A DNA stretch of 64,000 nt from positions 124,001-188,000 of the forward strand of contig CALCEY010000009.1 of the NCBI GenBank assembly GCA_937900415.1. The letters are read 5' to 3'. Positions 25,035 through 35,123 of the stretch are shown piece by piece. The notes under the pieces are model-generated. The model ran no database searches. It was not told the DNA's origin and saw only the letters and a program-made list of their open reading frames with translations. The first letter of the stretch is position 1. Each line of letters opens with the position of its first letter. The position numbers and the translations under genes are program-made. Source of the DNA: an uncultured Clostridia bacterium (GTDB taxonomy: Bacteria > Bacillota > Clostridia > Peptostreptococcales > Anaerovoracaceae).

Positions 25035-26096
25035 CTATGTTTTATGATATTTTTGAGCAGAAATCATGATTTTTTTAATCGGTTTAACATATAATTCATT
25101 AGATATTATGCACATTAGAATCAGCAGTGTTAAAGCAATTAAAAATGACCATTTAGAATTTTCCATACCCAACCAGCTTATTATTTTAAGGCTCGGCGTC
25201 CATAATAACATTTGAAACAAATAAAACGGATATGTCAATGTACTAATATAATGCAATATTTTATTATTATCTAACGGCTCATATCTAACTTTAGTCGAAT
25301 AATATAATCCAACACAGATAAATATAATCGATAGATTCATCATCCATGTAATACTTATATAATATGATAAAACCAGAAATACAGCGCTAACAATAACAAT
25401 CAAGCAAGCTTTTTTTACATTATAAACATCTCTTTCATTTCTATTATCACTTTTTCTCAAATATGCCAGCAATATTCCTATAAAGAATTCTAACATTCTC
25501 TCAAAAGGGTTAGTATATAATGAGATGCTTCCAGTTAACGCTCCATAATACGGTAAATAATAGTATAGCATAATAAGAATTAAAAACAATGTTTTTATTT
25601 TAATGCGAGAAGTATCCTGTATTATGTTCGTGAATAAAGGATATACAATATAGCACAATAAAATACAACTTACAAACCAGGTTCCGCCATTATGCATTAC
25701 ACCGAAAACAGATGAAAATACACTCTGTATTCCCAATATCTCTATAGGAGTATATATGAGGGCTTCAATAATATTTTCTTCAAAAAACAATACCCAAAGA
25801 ATATGTACTAAGTAATAAAGAGGCAAAACACTGATAAATCTCTTAGCATAGAACCGCAAGATATATTTTTTAGTAAATTGTTCCCCCCCTCCATGAGAAA
25901 GATATAAGGAAAATCCTGATAAAATAAAAAAACATGTCATAACAATATTGGTCATTGAAATGCATAACGGGCCTATTATATTACCAAAATAAAAGCCTGC
26001 CATAGTCTGTGCATGACGTACAAAAATAATCAAAGCGCATAATATACGCACAATATCTATCATAAAGAATCTTTGCTTATGAGCTTCTGCTTTCAT
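25035..26096 (-). CDS. Membrane acyltransferase (Acyltransferase_3 / OafA-like)
   Basis: A 353-residue polytopic protein of about ten transmembrane segments, with MIDIVRILCALIIFVRHAQ and FFILSGFSLYLSH typical of sugar O-acetyltransferases. It is related to the protein encoded at 2875-3966. A G7 run (plus-strand C7 at 25883-25889) encodes Gly69-Gly70-Gly71 in the same loop as the G7 run of that gene. It overlaps the polymerase gene by 20 bases and is the last intact sugar gene before the aminotransferase fragment. Probably acetylates the repeat unit of this cluster. Confidence 0.8.
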   Translation of the reverse strand: MKAEAHKQRFFMIDIVRILCALIIFVRHAQTMAGFYFGNIIGPLCISMTNIVMTCFFILSGFSLYLSHGGGEQFTKKYILRFYAKRFISVLPLYYLVHILWVLFFEENIIEALIYTPIEILGIQSVFSSVFGVMHNGGTWFVSCILLCYIVYPLFTNIIQDTSRIKIKTLFLILIMLYYYLPYYGALTGSISLYTNPFERMLEFFIGILLAYLRKSDNRNERDVYNVKKACLIVIVSAVFLVLSYYISITWMMNLSIIFICVGLYYSTKVRYEPLDNNKILHYISTLTYPFYLFQMLLWTPSLKIISWLGMENSKWSFLIALTLLILMCIISNELYVKPIKKIMISAQKYHKT

Positions 26097-27486
26097 GAAT
26101 TAACTCCTTTTTTGGTTTTCTGTCCCTATACTGTATAAGTATTGCTACCACTATACCTATTAAAAGCCATTGATAAGAATACTCTAAAAATGTACTTGGA
26201 TTGAACGCAGACAATGAAAAAGATGTAGACATCAATATCACGGCCATTGCAGTATTGGAATTTTCTTTAAAAAATACTTTTATTAAACCGATATATAACA
26301 CAACCAGTGTTATTGCATACGCGGCAAAAATAAACACACCATACTGAACAAAAATCTCTACCCATAAGGAATGTGGATTTTCTAATAATGTTTCTTTATT
26401 TAAATATGTACTATTGTGTAAATATCCACCAAAATTGGATGGTCCATATCCCAATCCAAAAGTATCTTTAAACATATTTCCTATGCTTTCAAAATATGTA
26501 TTTATACGTGTTATTCCTGAAGAAGTTCCTGCACCTTCTCCTAATTGTGAAGAGAACACATCTCCAATTTCAATGTTTGCTGCTTCATGAGTATATAATT
26601 CAATTGTACTATTTTTTAATATGTTATTTAAAATTATTAAAAAATAACGTCCTAATTTATACGCTAATATGATCGTCAACGCCGTTATTAAGCTGTTTTT
26701 TATTTTTTTGCTCCTGTCTCTTCCTCTCTTTAAAGCAGACAACACCACTGACATTATAACTGTAAAACAAATTGCGACAAATGATATCCATGCATCAAGT
26801 CTTAAAATCATTGTAACACTTAAAAAGATCACAACTGTATTCAAAACCATTTCTTTTTTATTATTAGTATTTTGAGATACGAAAAACAGAGGCAAGAAAA
26901 TTGCTATAAATGCAGCATAATCATTTACATTATAAAAGATAGTAGTAGCCAAAAATTTATACTCCGGATACATTTGTGAAATTTCACTAATTTTTGAACT
27001 TTCCAAATGAATTCCAAAAATTGTTTCTATATAAGCAAAAGCAAGTAAAACAATAAAAATACATTTTATAGTTAATAAAAAAACCTTGATCTTCACATCT
27101 TTAAACGATAGTACAGAAACTATCAATATACACATATACCCCAACACTAATGAGAGCAATTCTTTTAAAGCATCCGGGATGCTTATGTTCTGTCTGAACA
27201 TTAACTGAGCGAAACCATAGCATATCCAAATAGCGAAAAAAAACACAAAAATTCTTACATTGATCGGAATAATATTTAATGTTTCTAATAGTTTTTTTCT
27301 ATACGATGTAATAAAGTAATAGAACAATATTACCGGAATTAACATTCTATATAATGTTATTGTTATTCCAAAAACACGCAAGTCAAAGAATGAAATCATA
27401 CCAAAAACTGATAGCAGACAGACGATTACAGCTATTATGGTGTCCACATTAAATGTTATTTTAGTCGGTTTCATGTCTTTTACCAT
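26077..27486 (-). CDS. Wzy-like polysaccharide polymerase
   Basis: A 469-residue membrane protein with about 11 transmembrane segments and a large outer loop near residues 290-370 (GEGAGTSSGITRINTYFES, NPHSLWVEIFVQYG). The PHSLWVE-type motif is characteristic of the Wzy/O-antigen-ligase family. Together with the flippase encoded directly before it (26-base overlap) it indicates Wzx/Wzy-dependent assembly, with repeat units polymerised at the outer face. Strongly AT-rich. The start may be ATG 27486 or four codons later. Confidence 0.8.
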   Translation of the reverse strand: MVKDMKPTKITFNVDTIIAVIVCLLSVFGMISFFDLRVFGITITLYRMLIPVILFYYFITSYRKKLLETLNIIPINVRIFVFFFAIWICYGFAQLMFRQNISIPDALKELLSLVLGYMCILIVSVLSFKDVKIKVFLLTIKCIFIVLLAFAYIETIFGIHLESSKISEISQMYPEYKFLATTIFYNVNDYAAFIAIFLPLFFVSQNTNNKKEMVLNTVVIFLSVTMILRLDAWISFVAICFTVIMSVVLSALKRGRDRSKKIKNSLITALTIILAYKLGRYFLIILNNILKNSTIELYTHEAANIEIGDVFSSQLGEGAGTSSGITRINTYFESIGNMFKDTFGLGYGPSNFGGYLHNSTYLNKETLLENPHSLWVEIFVQYGVFIFAAYAITLVVLYIGLIKVFFKENSNTAMAVILMSTSFSLSAFNPSTFLEYSYQWLLIGIVVAILIQYRDRKPKKELIHESRSS

Positions 27487-28906
27487 TCCTTAAAATCTTT
27501 TTAAACGTATAGTTTAATTTTCTTACGGTCTCTTTGTAACTAAAAATAAAACTACTTAAAACAATTATGAAAATTATTACCCTATATATTAAACTCCAAT
27601 TTATTGATAATAAAACAATAGCTAAAATAAGAAAATTGGAAATAATAATTTTCTTCACATTATAATGACACTCAAAAACTTTTTGTGAAAAATAATTGGT
27701 CGCTAACAACATTATTCCATAGCCTATCCATGTTATCAGTGAAACCGCAAATGTTCCATATTTAGGTACGAATATAAAATTTAGAATCACGCTGACTACT
27801 GCCGCCATAGTAACACATAGCAAAGACATATCCGATCTTTTTTCAAACGCCAATCCATATCCTACTATAGTATTTGATGCATACAATACTTGGGAAAACA
27901 AAAGTCCCGGCAGTAACATAAAAGCTTGATAATATTGCGCATCTACAAAAATTTTTAATATCTCTGTTGAAAAAATGCATACACAAAATACAGCGGAAGT
28001 TAAAAATAGATTCATTGAATCTAATATCGTAATATATACCTCCTTATTATTTACATCATCTTTACTGCTAAATGCAAATGTCGTATAAGCTGTATAGAGG
28101 CTATTTGCAAAAACATTAACTATATTAACAAATCTTATACCAATCCCATATATTCCCACACTTTCTTCACCACAAAAATATAGCAATATCATTCTACTTG
28201 CGGTTGTTAAAAGCCAAGTTGACACAACCAGTGGAACAAGCGGAATCGAATATTTTAACATTTTTCGACTTAATATATTATCAAATGCCTTGTATGATGG
28301 TAATTTTTTTGAACACAAAATATATAATATGAGCATAACTATATTAGTGATTAAAGTACTGACAATAAGCGCTGCTGCGCCCATATTAATTATTGTAACA
28401 GTAATAATATTAGACACTATCATTACGCAAGAGGCAATAACGTTTACAATAGCAAATGACGTCATTCTGTTTTCCACCCTCAAATGCAGCGAAAATGGTA
28501 AATACCACAGATTGCAAGACATAGAAAGTAGCGCCATTATCACAATGTAAAAGTATTCTTCTGTTCCAAAAAGAATTGATGCTATATGTTTAGAAGCTAA
28601 AACAGATATACATGGTACAATACTTGTAAAAATCAAAATTATAGAAACCGATGAGAATACTTTATATTTATATGTGTCTGTTTTCTCATCAAAATAAAAA
28701 GCACTGTATGCCGAATCTAATCCCAATACAAGTATAGGGAAAATCAAACTTGTTAATGTTGTAATTGAATCAGATACTCCTAATTGTTCCGGTGATAAAT
28801 ATTTCGTATACAAAGGCAACAAAAAAAAGTTTATTGCCTTTGTACATAGATTTGCAATCAATAATACTGCGCTGCCTTTTAAAAACAAGATTACTTTGTC
28901 TTTCAA
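27461..28906 (-). CDS. Wzx-like oligosaccharide flippase
   Basis: A 481-residue protein with about 12-14 transmembrane segments and the N-terminal pattern LKGSAVLLIANLCTKAINFF plus FLLPLYTKYLSPEQLGVSD, typical of polysaccharide flippases of the MATE/MOP superfamily. It should flip undecaprenyl-linked repeat units outward. The start is TTG 28906, with GAGG seven bases upstream. It overlaps the polymerase gene by 26 bases. Confidence 0.85.
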   Translation of the reverse strand: MKDKVILFLKGSAVLLIANLCTKAINFFLLPLYTKYLSPEQLGVSDSITTLTSLIFPILVLGLDSAYSAFYFDEKTDTYKYKVFSSVSIILIFTSIVPCISVLASKHIASILFGTEEYFYIVIMALLSMSCNLWYLPFSLHLRVENRMTSFAIVNVIASCVMIVSNIITVTIINMGAAALIVSTLITNIVMLILYILCSKKLPSYKAFDNILSRKMLKYSIPLVPLVVSTWLLTTASRMILLYFCGEESVGIYGIGIRFVNIVNVFANSLYTAYTTFAFSSKDDVNNKEVYITILDSMNLFLTSAVFCVCIFSTEILKIFVDAQYYQAFMLLPGLLFSQVLYASNTIVGYGLAFEKRSDMSLLCVTMAAVVSVILNFIFVPKYGTFAVSLITWIGYGIMLLATNYFSQKVFECHYNVKKIIISNFLILAIVLLSINWSLIYRVIIFIIVLSSFIFSYKETVRKLNYTFKKILRNGKRHETD

Positions 28907-28921
28907 TGCTTAACCTCGTCT

Positions 28922-30037
28922 CTATTTGATTTTAATTAAGGATTCACAAACAAAACTAATTTCTTCTTCAGTTAAATAAGGATGCATTGGAATGCTGAAC
29001 ACTCTGTCGCTCAAAGATTCACAACATTCCATATCCCATGCTACATGATCAATAAAAGCACCGGATTTATGAATTGGTATCGGGTAGTAAATCATCACAG
29101 GAATTCCTATTGTCGACATCTCTTTTACAATGCGATTTCTATGCTCGAGATTTTTTGCTTTCAACGTAAATTGCGCCCACGATGATGTAAAGCCTTCCGG
29201 AACAACTGGGATTTCAAAAAAATCATTTAATTTTTCACTATATTTTACGGCTATTTTATTTCTCATAGCCAATTCTTCATCAAAAATTGATATTTTTTCC
29301 AAAAGCACCGCAGCCTGTATGGAATCAAGCCTACTATTGAGTCCGATTCTTATATTATCATATTTATCTTTGCCTTGACCGTGAACATGAATAGAACGTA
29401 TTTGTTCAGCTAAATTATCGTCATTAGTGAAAATAGCTCCTCCATCTCCATAACATCCTAATGGTTTAGCGGGAAAGAATGACGTTCCCGATACATCACC
29501 AAAAGAACAAGCTTTTTTTCCTTTAATTGTACCACCAAATCCCTGGGCAGCATCTTCTAATATAATTAAATCATATTTATTTGCAATTCTCTTAATTTCC
29601 GCAAAGTCTGCCGGTAATCCAAATAAATCTACCGCAATAATTACTTTTGGCGTAAGTTTTCCCTCATTAATTACACGTTGAATTTTTTTCTCTAAATCTT
29701 TTGTATCAATGTTAAAGGTATCCTGACAAGAATCAACAAATATCGGTGTGGCACCTGCCAATTTAATGCTTTCAGCTGAAGCAAAAAAAGTAAAAGAAGG
29801 TACAAATACAGCGTCATCTTGTTTTATTCCATTAGCCATCAAAGGAATAGTTAAAGCATCTGTTCCGCTTGCACAGCAAATCACATGTTTCGTACCAACA
29901 TATTCTGACAATTTAGTTTCTAATTCTTTTACTTCAGCTCCTCCAATAAATGCTTTGTGTTTAAATATATCATTCAATCGTTTCTGCAATCCTGCGGATA
30001 TACGATCATACTGTCTGTTTAAATCAATAAACTGCAT
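28922..30037 (-). CDS. DegT/DnrJ/EryC1 sugar aminotransferase (WbpE-like)
   Basis: A 371-residue PLP enzyme: substrate and PLP-binding CCASGTDALTIPL near residue 55, LEDAAQGFGG near 160, and the PLP lysine in FFPAKPLGCYGDGG near 187. These enzymes aminate keto-sugars linked to UDP or dTDP. It overlaps the neighbouring Gfo/Idh oxidoreductase gene by 14 bases as originally read, or sits right behind it. That pairing is typical of the route to UDP-2,3-diacetamido-glucuronic acid, in which the oxidase makes the 3-keto sugar and this enzyme adds the 3-amino group. Substrate inferred from context. Confidence 0.85.
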   Translation of the reverse strand: MQFIDLNRQYDRISAGLQKRLNDIFKHKAFIGGAEVKELETKLSEYVGTKHVICCASGTDALTIPLMANGIKQDDAVFVPSFTFFASAESIKLAGATPIFVDSCQDTFNIDTKDLEKKIQRVINEGKLTPKVIIAVDLFGLPADFAEIKRIANKYDLIILEDAAQGFGGTIKGKKACSFGDVSGTSFFPAKPLGCYGDGGAIFTNDDNLAEQIRSIHVHGQGKDKYDNIRIGLNSRLDSIQAAVLLEKISIFDEELAMRNKIAVKYSEKLNDFFEIPVVPEGFTSSWAQFTLKAKNLEHRNRIVKEMSTIGIPVMIYYPIPIHKSGAFIDHVAWDMECCESLSDRVFSIPMHPYLTEEEISFVCESLIKIK

Positions 30038-31022
30038 TTTGCCCCTCCAATTCTTTATCAGCCTCTTCTAATATTTTTATAATTCTTATTGCTGCGTCCG
30101 CATTTGTAACAGATTCCTGCCTTGTAATAATTGACTGTCTAAACTGTTCTAAGCTATTGTACAATGCATCTGATTGTTCAAATTGAGGAATAACACCGTC
30201 TCCGCTACGTGTTTTAATAACATAATCCGCATATTCCATATTCTCTATCTTATCAAAGCCTTTGTCATATACAATTAACTTATTTAAAACATCTACATCA
30301 TCATAAACAAGCATTTTCTTAGTGCCTGCTATCAAAATGCGTCTTTCCTTTATCGGTGATAACCAACTAGCTGCTATATTGGCCAAAAACCTCCCATAGT
30401 CTAATGAAAGGAACGTGATTGACTCCTTTTCTGAGTATGCTCTTTTTCCAACAGCTTTTACCTTTATAGGTTCTTTTCCATCAGTCAAATAATCTATGAT
30501 AGATAAATCATGGACACTGAGATCCCACATCACACTAACATCGTTTTTAAGCTGACCAAGATTTATTCTTGAGCAGTTAAAATAAATAATCTCTCCCAAG
30601 TCTCCACGGGATAATAATTCTTTGATTTTTTTAATTACGGGGTGATAGACCATAATATGGTCAACATGTATTATTCGTTTTCTTTCTTGTGCAATGGCCT
30701 TCAGTTCCTCTGCATGTTTTACGTTATCTGTAAATGGCTTTTCCACATAAACATCTTTTCCTGCCAAAAGAGCTTGTTTTGCAAGATCATAATGCGCACT
30801 TGTCTCAACAGCAAGAGCAATTGCATCTATACTGTCATCATCTATCACTTCGTTAAAATCCGAAGTATATCTTAATGACTCTGCGTAGAGATTTTTCGCC
30901 TTTTTCAATCTTGCTGGCTCCTTATCACAAATAACTTTAAATGAATATTCTTTATTTGCATATAATTGTTTTGCTACATTTGGTCCCCAATATCCATACC
31001 CAACTAAAGCTATATTTACCAT
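30024..31022 (-). CDS. Gfo/Idh/MocA-family oxidoreductase (candidate WbpB role)
   Basis: A 332-residue NAD(P)-dependent sugar oxidoreductase: Rossmann GYGYWGPN at the N-terminus, VYVEKPF with the conserved lysine near residue 90, then the C-terminal beta-sheet domain. The frame opens at TTG 31046, but ATG 31022 follows a perfect GGAGGG and begins exactly at the Rossmann strand (MVNIALVGYG). It overlaps the aminotransferase gene, which suggests a joint keto-sugar/amination step. The other family member at 32082 is an equal candidate for the 3-dehydrogenase reaction. Confidence 0.8.
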   Translation of the reverse strand: MVNIALVGYGYWGPNVAKQLYANKEYSFKVICDKEPARLKKAKNLYAESLRYTSDFNEVIDDDSIDAIALAVETSAHYDLAKQALLAGKDVYVEKPFTDNVKHAEELKAIAQERKRIIHVDHIMVYHPVIKKIKELLSRGDLGEIIYFNCSRINLGQLKNDVSVMWDLSVHDLSIIDYLTDGKEPIKVKAVGKRAYSEKESITFLSLDYGRFLANIAASWLSPIKERRILIAGTKKMLVYDDVDVLNKLIVYDKGFDKIENMEYADYVIKTRSGDGVIPQFEQSDALYNSLEQFRQSIITRQESVTNADAAIRIIKILEEADKELEGQNAVY

Positions 31023-31032
31023 AAACCCTCCA

Positions 31033-32079
31033 CTACAATAACTCAAATAGGTTTTTCTTTTCTATAGTGCCTTCATAAATTTGCTTAAGATATTTAGTGA
31101 CCTTAATATTATCATGATATCTTAAAACATATTCTCTACCTTGAATTCCTAATTGTCGTCTCTTCTCACTATTATCAATCATATCTTCAATAATTTCCGT
31201 CAAATTTTCAACTTCTGCACTTACTATGGGCAAAGATTTTGGAAAAGTTTCTCTGAACTCATCAGAAATATAGGTAATTACAGGTTTGCCTAATGCCATA
31301 GCCTCTATCGCAAATACACCATAAGTTCCTACTGAAATCTGATCTATAATTATATCTGCCTTTTGATACAGTTTTAATGCCTCACTTTGTTTTTTTCCTT
31401 CAACCAAAATAAGTTCAAACTCTCTTTTTACATTCATCAATGCATCTAATATTTCTTTTGTTCCTTTGCCTTTTCTTTTGCTTGGTGCATGGACAATGAT
31501 CGGTTTATCCTTATTTGTCGCTTCAGGGTAAACTGGAGTAAAACTTGTCAAGTCAATCCTTAACGGAACAATATAAACAGGTATATCTATCTTGGGAAGA
31601 TGCTGTATCAGTTCTGCATCGTGCAGTATAACCCCATCAGCTGCATTAAGCAGACGCATGAGATGCTTTTGATTTTTCTCCTGTATAGTCAAGTCTATCT
31701 TGTCAAAAGAAATATACTTATATTGTATACGATTAAAAATATTTCTTATATCCGAGCCATGAAATTCTGCAAATATTTTTTTATGTCTTTTTTTTAATAC
31801 AGAAACATCTATATTATATGGTAGCAGTGAATACCCAAAATGAGAATGAAGAATATCGTATTCGCTGCTTGCTTTCAAAGCAAAATGCAACATTTTTACA
31901 GCATATGCGGGAAATAAATATTTTTTCTTCTTATCTACCTTCAGATCGATATCAATAGGATAACCGCTTGGATTTCTGCTCCATACAGCCATATGTGCAT
32001 CAACACCGTTCTTTCTAAGTCCCATTACTGTATAAATGCCTTGTCCTGCTACCTCTGACATCCCATGAATAACTTTCAT
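31033..32079 (-). CDS. Glycosyltransferase family 4 (GT-B fold)
   Basis: A 348-residue GT-B enzyme: N-terminal half with AGQGIYTVMGLRKNG and HSHFGYSLLPY, C-terminal nucleotide-sugar site with HAPSKRKGKGTKEILDA and IDQISVGTYGVFAIEAMALG (EAMA-type glutamate motif). It would add one sugar of the repeat unit at the cytoplasmic face. It starts two bases before the stop region of the preceding Gfo/Idh gene and its end overlaps the frame of the next, in a tightly packed operon. Donor and linkage unknown. Confidence 0.8.
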   Translation of the reverse strand: MKVIHGMSEVAGQGIYTVMGLRKNGVDAHMAVWSRNPSGYPIDIDLKVDKKKKYLFPAYAVKMLHFALKASSEYDILHSHFGYSLLPYNIDVSVLKKRHKKIFAEFHGSDIRNIFNRIQYKYISFDKIDLTIQEKNQKHLMRLLNAADGVILHDAELIQHLPKIDIPVYIVPLRIDLTSFTPVYPEATNKDKPIIVHAPSKRKGKGTKEILDALMNVKREFELILVEGKKQSEALKLYQKADIIIDQISVGTYGVFAIEAMALGKPVITYISDEFRETFPKSLPIVSAEVENLTEIIEDMIDNSEKRRQLGIQGREYVLRYHDNIKVTKYLKQIYEGTIEKKNLFELL

Positions 32080-32081
32080 TA

Positions 32082-33155
32082 TTAAAACTCACTCTTCATA
32101 TCTACGCTTGCAAAATCTCTAAGCGGTAACTTTACCGGTTTATTTTCCCTCTGACTCTTATAAATCGACAAGACTACCTCTAAAGCATTCCTGCCGGCAA
32201 TTGCATCCACATACGGCTGTCTATCATTTTTAACAGCCTCTATCATATCAGCAAAAAGGCTTGTGTGACCATTACCGTAAACATTACTGGTATCTTCTTT
32301 AAGACATTTGTTTTTAGCATCAGCTTCCATCTCATCGGCAAACTCCCACACATCAATATTGTTAGTAGAAGTGCCCCCAATTTTTACTGTGCCATTCTCC
32401 CCGAAAATATAAAGCGTCTCTTCGAGGTTTCTCGGATAAACATTAGTCGTCCCCTCAATAGTTCCAATAGACCCATTTTTAAATTTAATTACAGCCATTC
32501 CCACATCTTCTGCTTCCAAATAATCGTGAAACCTTTGTCTGGTAGCACCATAGATTTCTTCTATTTCATCGCCCATCATCCATCTAAGCAAATCTATTCC
32601 ATGTATACACTGATTCATTAGCGCACCGCCATCCTGTGCCCACGTTCCGCGCCAAGAAGCCTGATCATAATAACTATGATCTCTATTCCATCTAACATGA
32701 ATAGAACCATGGGATAATTTTCCAAATCGCCCTGCTTCAATAGCCTTGCGAAGTTCTTGAACAGCAATATTAAAGCGATTCTGATGACAAGCTGAAACCT
32801 TTACCCCCCTCTTATTGGAAGCCTCAATAATCTTGTCTGCATCTTCCATGCTCATGGCCATCGGTTTTTCAATAATTACATTAACACCCTTCTCAATAGC
32901 ATAAATCGCTATTTCCGCGTGAATACCGCTTTCGGTAGCAATGCTGGCAAGAACAGGTTTTTCCGCTTCTATCATATCTTTATAATTTGTATATCTTTTA
33001 ATATTCTCATTATCTTGTAAACCATACTTTGAAAGCAGTGCTTCCATTTTTTCCGGAACTATATCGCAAACTGCAGCAATTTCCAACTCATTATTTAAGG
33101 CCGCCTTCATATGATTTACCGCAATTCTGCCGCAGCCAATTAATACATACTTCAT
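32082..33155 (-). CDS. Gfo/Idh/MocA-family oxidoreductase, second member
   Basis: A 357-residue enzyme: Rossmann IGCGRIAVNH, IIEKPMAMSME with the catalytic-region lysine near residue 97, SACHQNRFN, and GGALMNQCIHGIDLLRWMMG with the conserved Asn/His. It resembles the UDP-GlcNAcA 3-dehydrogenases of polysaccharide clusters. With a UDP-GlcNAc 6-dehydrogenase, aminotransferase and N-acetyltransferase in the same operon, it completes a plausible route to UDP-GlcNAc3NAcA. Shine-Dalgarno GGAGG before ATG 33155. Confidence 0.85.
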   Translation of the reverse strand: MKYVLIGCGRIAVNHMKAALNNELEIAAVCDIVPEKMEALLSKYGLQDNENIKRYTNYKDMIEAEKPVLASIATESGIHAEIAIYAIEKGVNVIIEKPMAMSMEDADKIIEASNKRGVKVSACHQNRFNIAVQELRKAIEAGRFGKLSHGSIHVRWNRDHSYYDQASWRGTWAQDGGALMNQCIHGIDLLRWMMGDEIEEIYGATRQRFHDYLEAEDVGMAVIKFKNGSIGTIEGTTNVYPRNLEETLYIFGENGTVKIGGTSTNNIDVWEFADEMEADAKNKCLKEDTSNVYGNGHTSLFADMIEAVKNDRQPYVDAIAGRNALEVVLSIYKSQRENKPVKLPLRDFASVDMKSEF

Positions 33156-33232
33156 TTTTTCCTCCTACTTTTTCTTAATAATTTATACTAACATTTATAA
33201 ATATAGCTATATATACAGATAAAACCTCTCAA

Positions 33233-33964
33233 CTAAAAATCACTACTGCATATCTTTTCTTCGATGCCTGGAACAATCGTTTTAACTTCATTAAATAGTT
33301 TTTCTTTATTAGAGCATAAAAAACTCTTTATTTTTTCTTCTTTAGATTTTAACTTATTATCATACCATATCGGATGCGTTAAAATATGTAATTTGTCATA
33401 TCTATTAGATGAAATTATTTCTCTTACATTTTCTCTCCACCTCATTAAACTATCAGAAACATACTTATACTCCTTAAAATACAAATCGCTATAAGAATTA
33501 ATAATAAGATTATTGAAATCTAAGTTGGCCTCTAATGTTGCTTTAGACGGCATATGCATAGACACAGTTTCTATCTCTATTCCCGGCAAAATGTTTTCTA
33601 ATATTTTTTTCTCATTTAAAACTGCGTTTTCAATATCCGAGGCCCCAGCTGCATTATAATTAGTCTCATCAAAATGCAGGCCTATACTATGTCCTAAATT
33701 TTGTATTTTTCTAAGCTTATTAAGATTTTCTTTCTTAAAAACATTATATAATGAAGAAGTTATAAGGACAAAATATGTTGCTTTCACTCCTATAGAATTC
33801 TCAAAGTATGCAAAATCCAATGCTTTGTCAATAGACATATCTATATCATGTCTTAATATAACTTCTTTTCCGTAAGAAGGTTTCGATGAATAAGTTTTTA
33901 TATGATATCCATTTGTATTAAGTAATGTAATTATTTCTCTATAATCATCAAATGTAAAGTTCAA
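33233..33964 (-). CDS. Polysaccharide-deacetylase-related (NodB-like) protein
   Basis: A 243-residue cytoplasmic protein with deacetylase-type motifs: ILRHDIDMSIDKA (Asp-metal motif), GHSIGLHFDET (HxxxH-like metal site) and ILTHPIWY near the end. This subgroup is common in capsule clusters, but its reaction is uncertain. The frame opens at ATG 34004, yet TAGGAGGAG lies five bases before TTG 33964 and no comparable site precedes the ATG, so TTG is the likely start. About 75 bases separate it from the next gene, the largest gap in this part of the operon. Confidence 0.65.
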   Translation of the reverse strand: MNFTFDDYREIITLLNTNGYHIKTYSSKPSYGKEVILRHDIDMSIDKALDFAYFENSIGVKATYFVLITSSLYNVFKKENLNKLRKIQNLGHSIGLHFDETNYNAAGASDIENAVLNEKKILENILPGIEIETVSMHMPSKATLEANLDFNNLIINSYSDLYFKEYKYVSDSLMRWRENVREIISSNRYDKLHILTHPIWYDNKLKSKEEKIKSFLCSNKEKLFNEVKTIVPGIEEKICSSDF

Positions 33965-34020
33965 TGTAACTCCTCCTAAATAAAAATCTGCAACATAAAT
34001 CATTTATTATTTTGGCAATT

Positions 34021-35121
34021 TTACATCGTAAGCTCTCTAATTACTTGTTCAGCTCTTTTATTCCACGTGTTTTCAACAGCTTTTTTTATTATTGTCGTTG
34101 TTTTTTCTTTAACATCGTCATAATCTGAAATTAAATCATTGAATAATACAGACATCGTGTCTAATGAATAATCTATTACCCAACCTATATTTTCTTCTTT
34201 TATTTTCTTAGAAATTGCTGTATTTTTTGAAGCGATTATCGGTACGCCATAACTAATTGCTTCAAAGGCCTTTATAGGAGTCGCTAATTCTGTATATTTA
34301 TTTTTTTCAAAACACACAGATACAACATCAGCCCACTTATAGTAGCTATCTAATTCATTGTTTTTCTTATGCACAACTTTTATTCTGTTACAAAGCAACG
34401 ACCGATAATTTTCTTTAGCTTTTTCCCATTGTTCTTTTGGTGTACATACAATCAACGAAACTTTTTCATTTTTTTTGACGGCCTGAAATAATGTTCTCAT
34501 ATCATATAGTCCATCTACCCCGCCAACATAAAATATTTTAAGTTTATCGATGTTATATTTTTTTCCTTCTTTCTCTTTTAAGATGTCCTCATGTAAATTA
34601 CCACCAGGAGGCAACTCTTTCAAAATAAATCCATTTGGCAAATACCTCTCCAAAAGATTCGTCGGAATGTATAAAACATCCACCAGTTTTTTATATTTTT
34701 TCAAGTCATACTTAAACATAGGGACGAGTATCATCCTTTTATGCAGAGCGACGCTTTCTTTGAACAAATCGAACTTCCAGTGCATATCCCGATAAAATAG
34801 GCCTATTTTAATATTTTTTTTTCGGCAAATATTAAAAAATCTGAAATCCATTAAAGGATATAGTGGGACATGACTTTCCTCTGTAAGTAAAGTCGGAACA
34901 TTGCGGCTCTCTGAATAAATAAAATCATATTTAATCCCGCTGTCAATATTTTTTTTAATCATTCCAATTTTCTTTTTTCGTTCTTTTCCGTTCCCGGTTA
35001 CTTCATCCACATCATAACCCATTTGACGAAAAGCCGCTAACATCATTTTAGGCCTTACAGAGGACCCTACCTTAGGGTTATCCTCTATCTCACCGGGGTA
35101 ATGAAAAATACATCTTCTCAT
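34021..35121 (-). CDS. Glycosyltransferase, GT-B fold (GT4-like)
   Basis: A 366-residue protein. The C-terminal half has the nucleotide-sugar pocket pattern KIFYVGGVDGLYDMRTLFQA, ADVVSVCFEKNKYTELATPI and KAFEAISYGVPIIASKN (the E-7-E region of GT4). The N-terminal half is less typical. It would add a further sugar of the repeat unit. Very AT-rich, with an A9 coding run (T9 at about 34815-34823 on the plus strand). It starts two bases after the acetyltransferase stop. Confidence 0.75.
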   Translation of the reverse strand: MRRCIFHYPGEIEDNPKVGSSVRPKMMLAAFRQMGYDVDEVTGNGKERKKKIGMIKKNIDSGIKYDFIYSESRNVPTLLTEESHVPLYPLMDFRFFNICRKKNIKIGLFYRDMHWKFDLFKESVALHKRMILVPMFKYDLKKYKKLVDVLYIPTNLLERYLPNGFILKELPPGGNLHEDILKEKEGKKYNIDKLKIFYVGGVDGLYDMRTLFQAVKKNEKVSLIVCTPKEQWEKAKENYRSLLCNRIKVVHKKNNELDSYYKWADVVSVCFEKNKYTELATPIKAFEAISYGVPIIASKNTAISKKIKEENIGWVIDYSLDTMSVLFNDLISDYDDVKEKTTTIIKKAVENTWNKRAEQVIRELTM

Positions 35122-35123
35122 TT

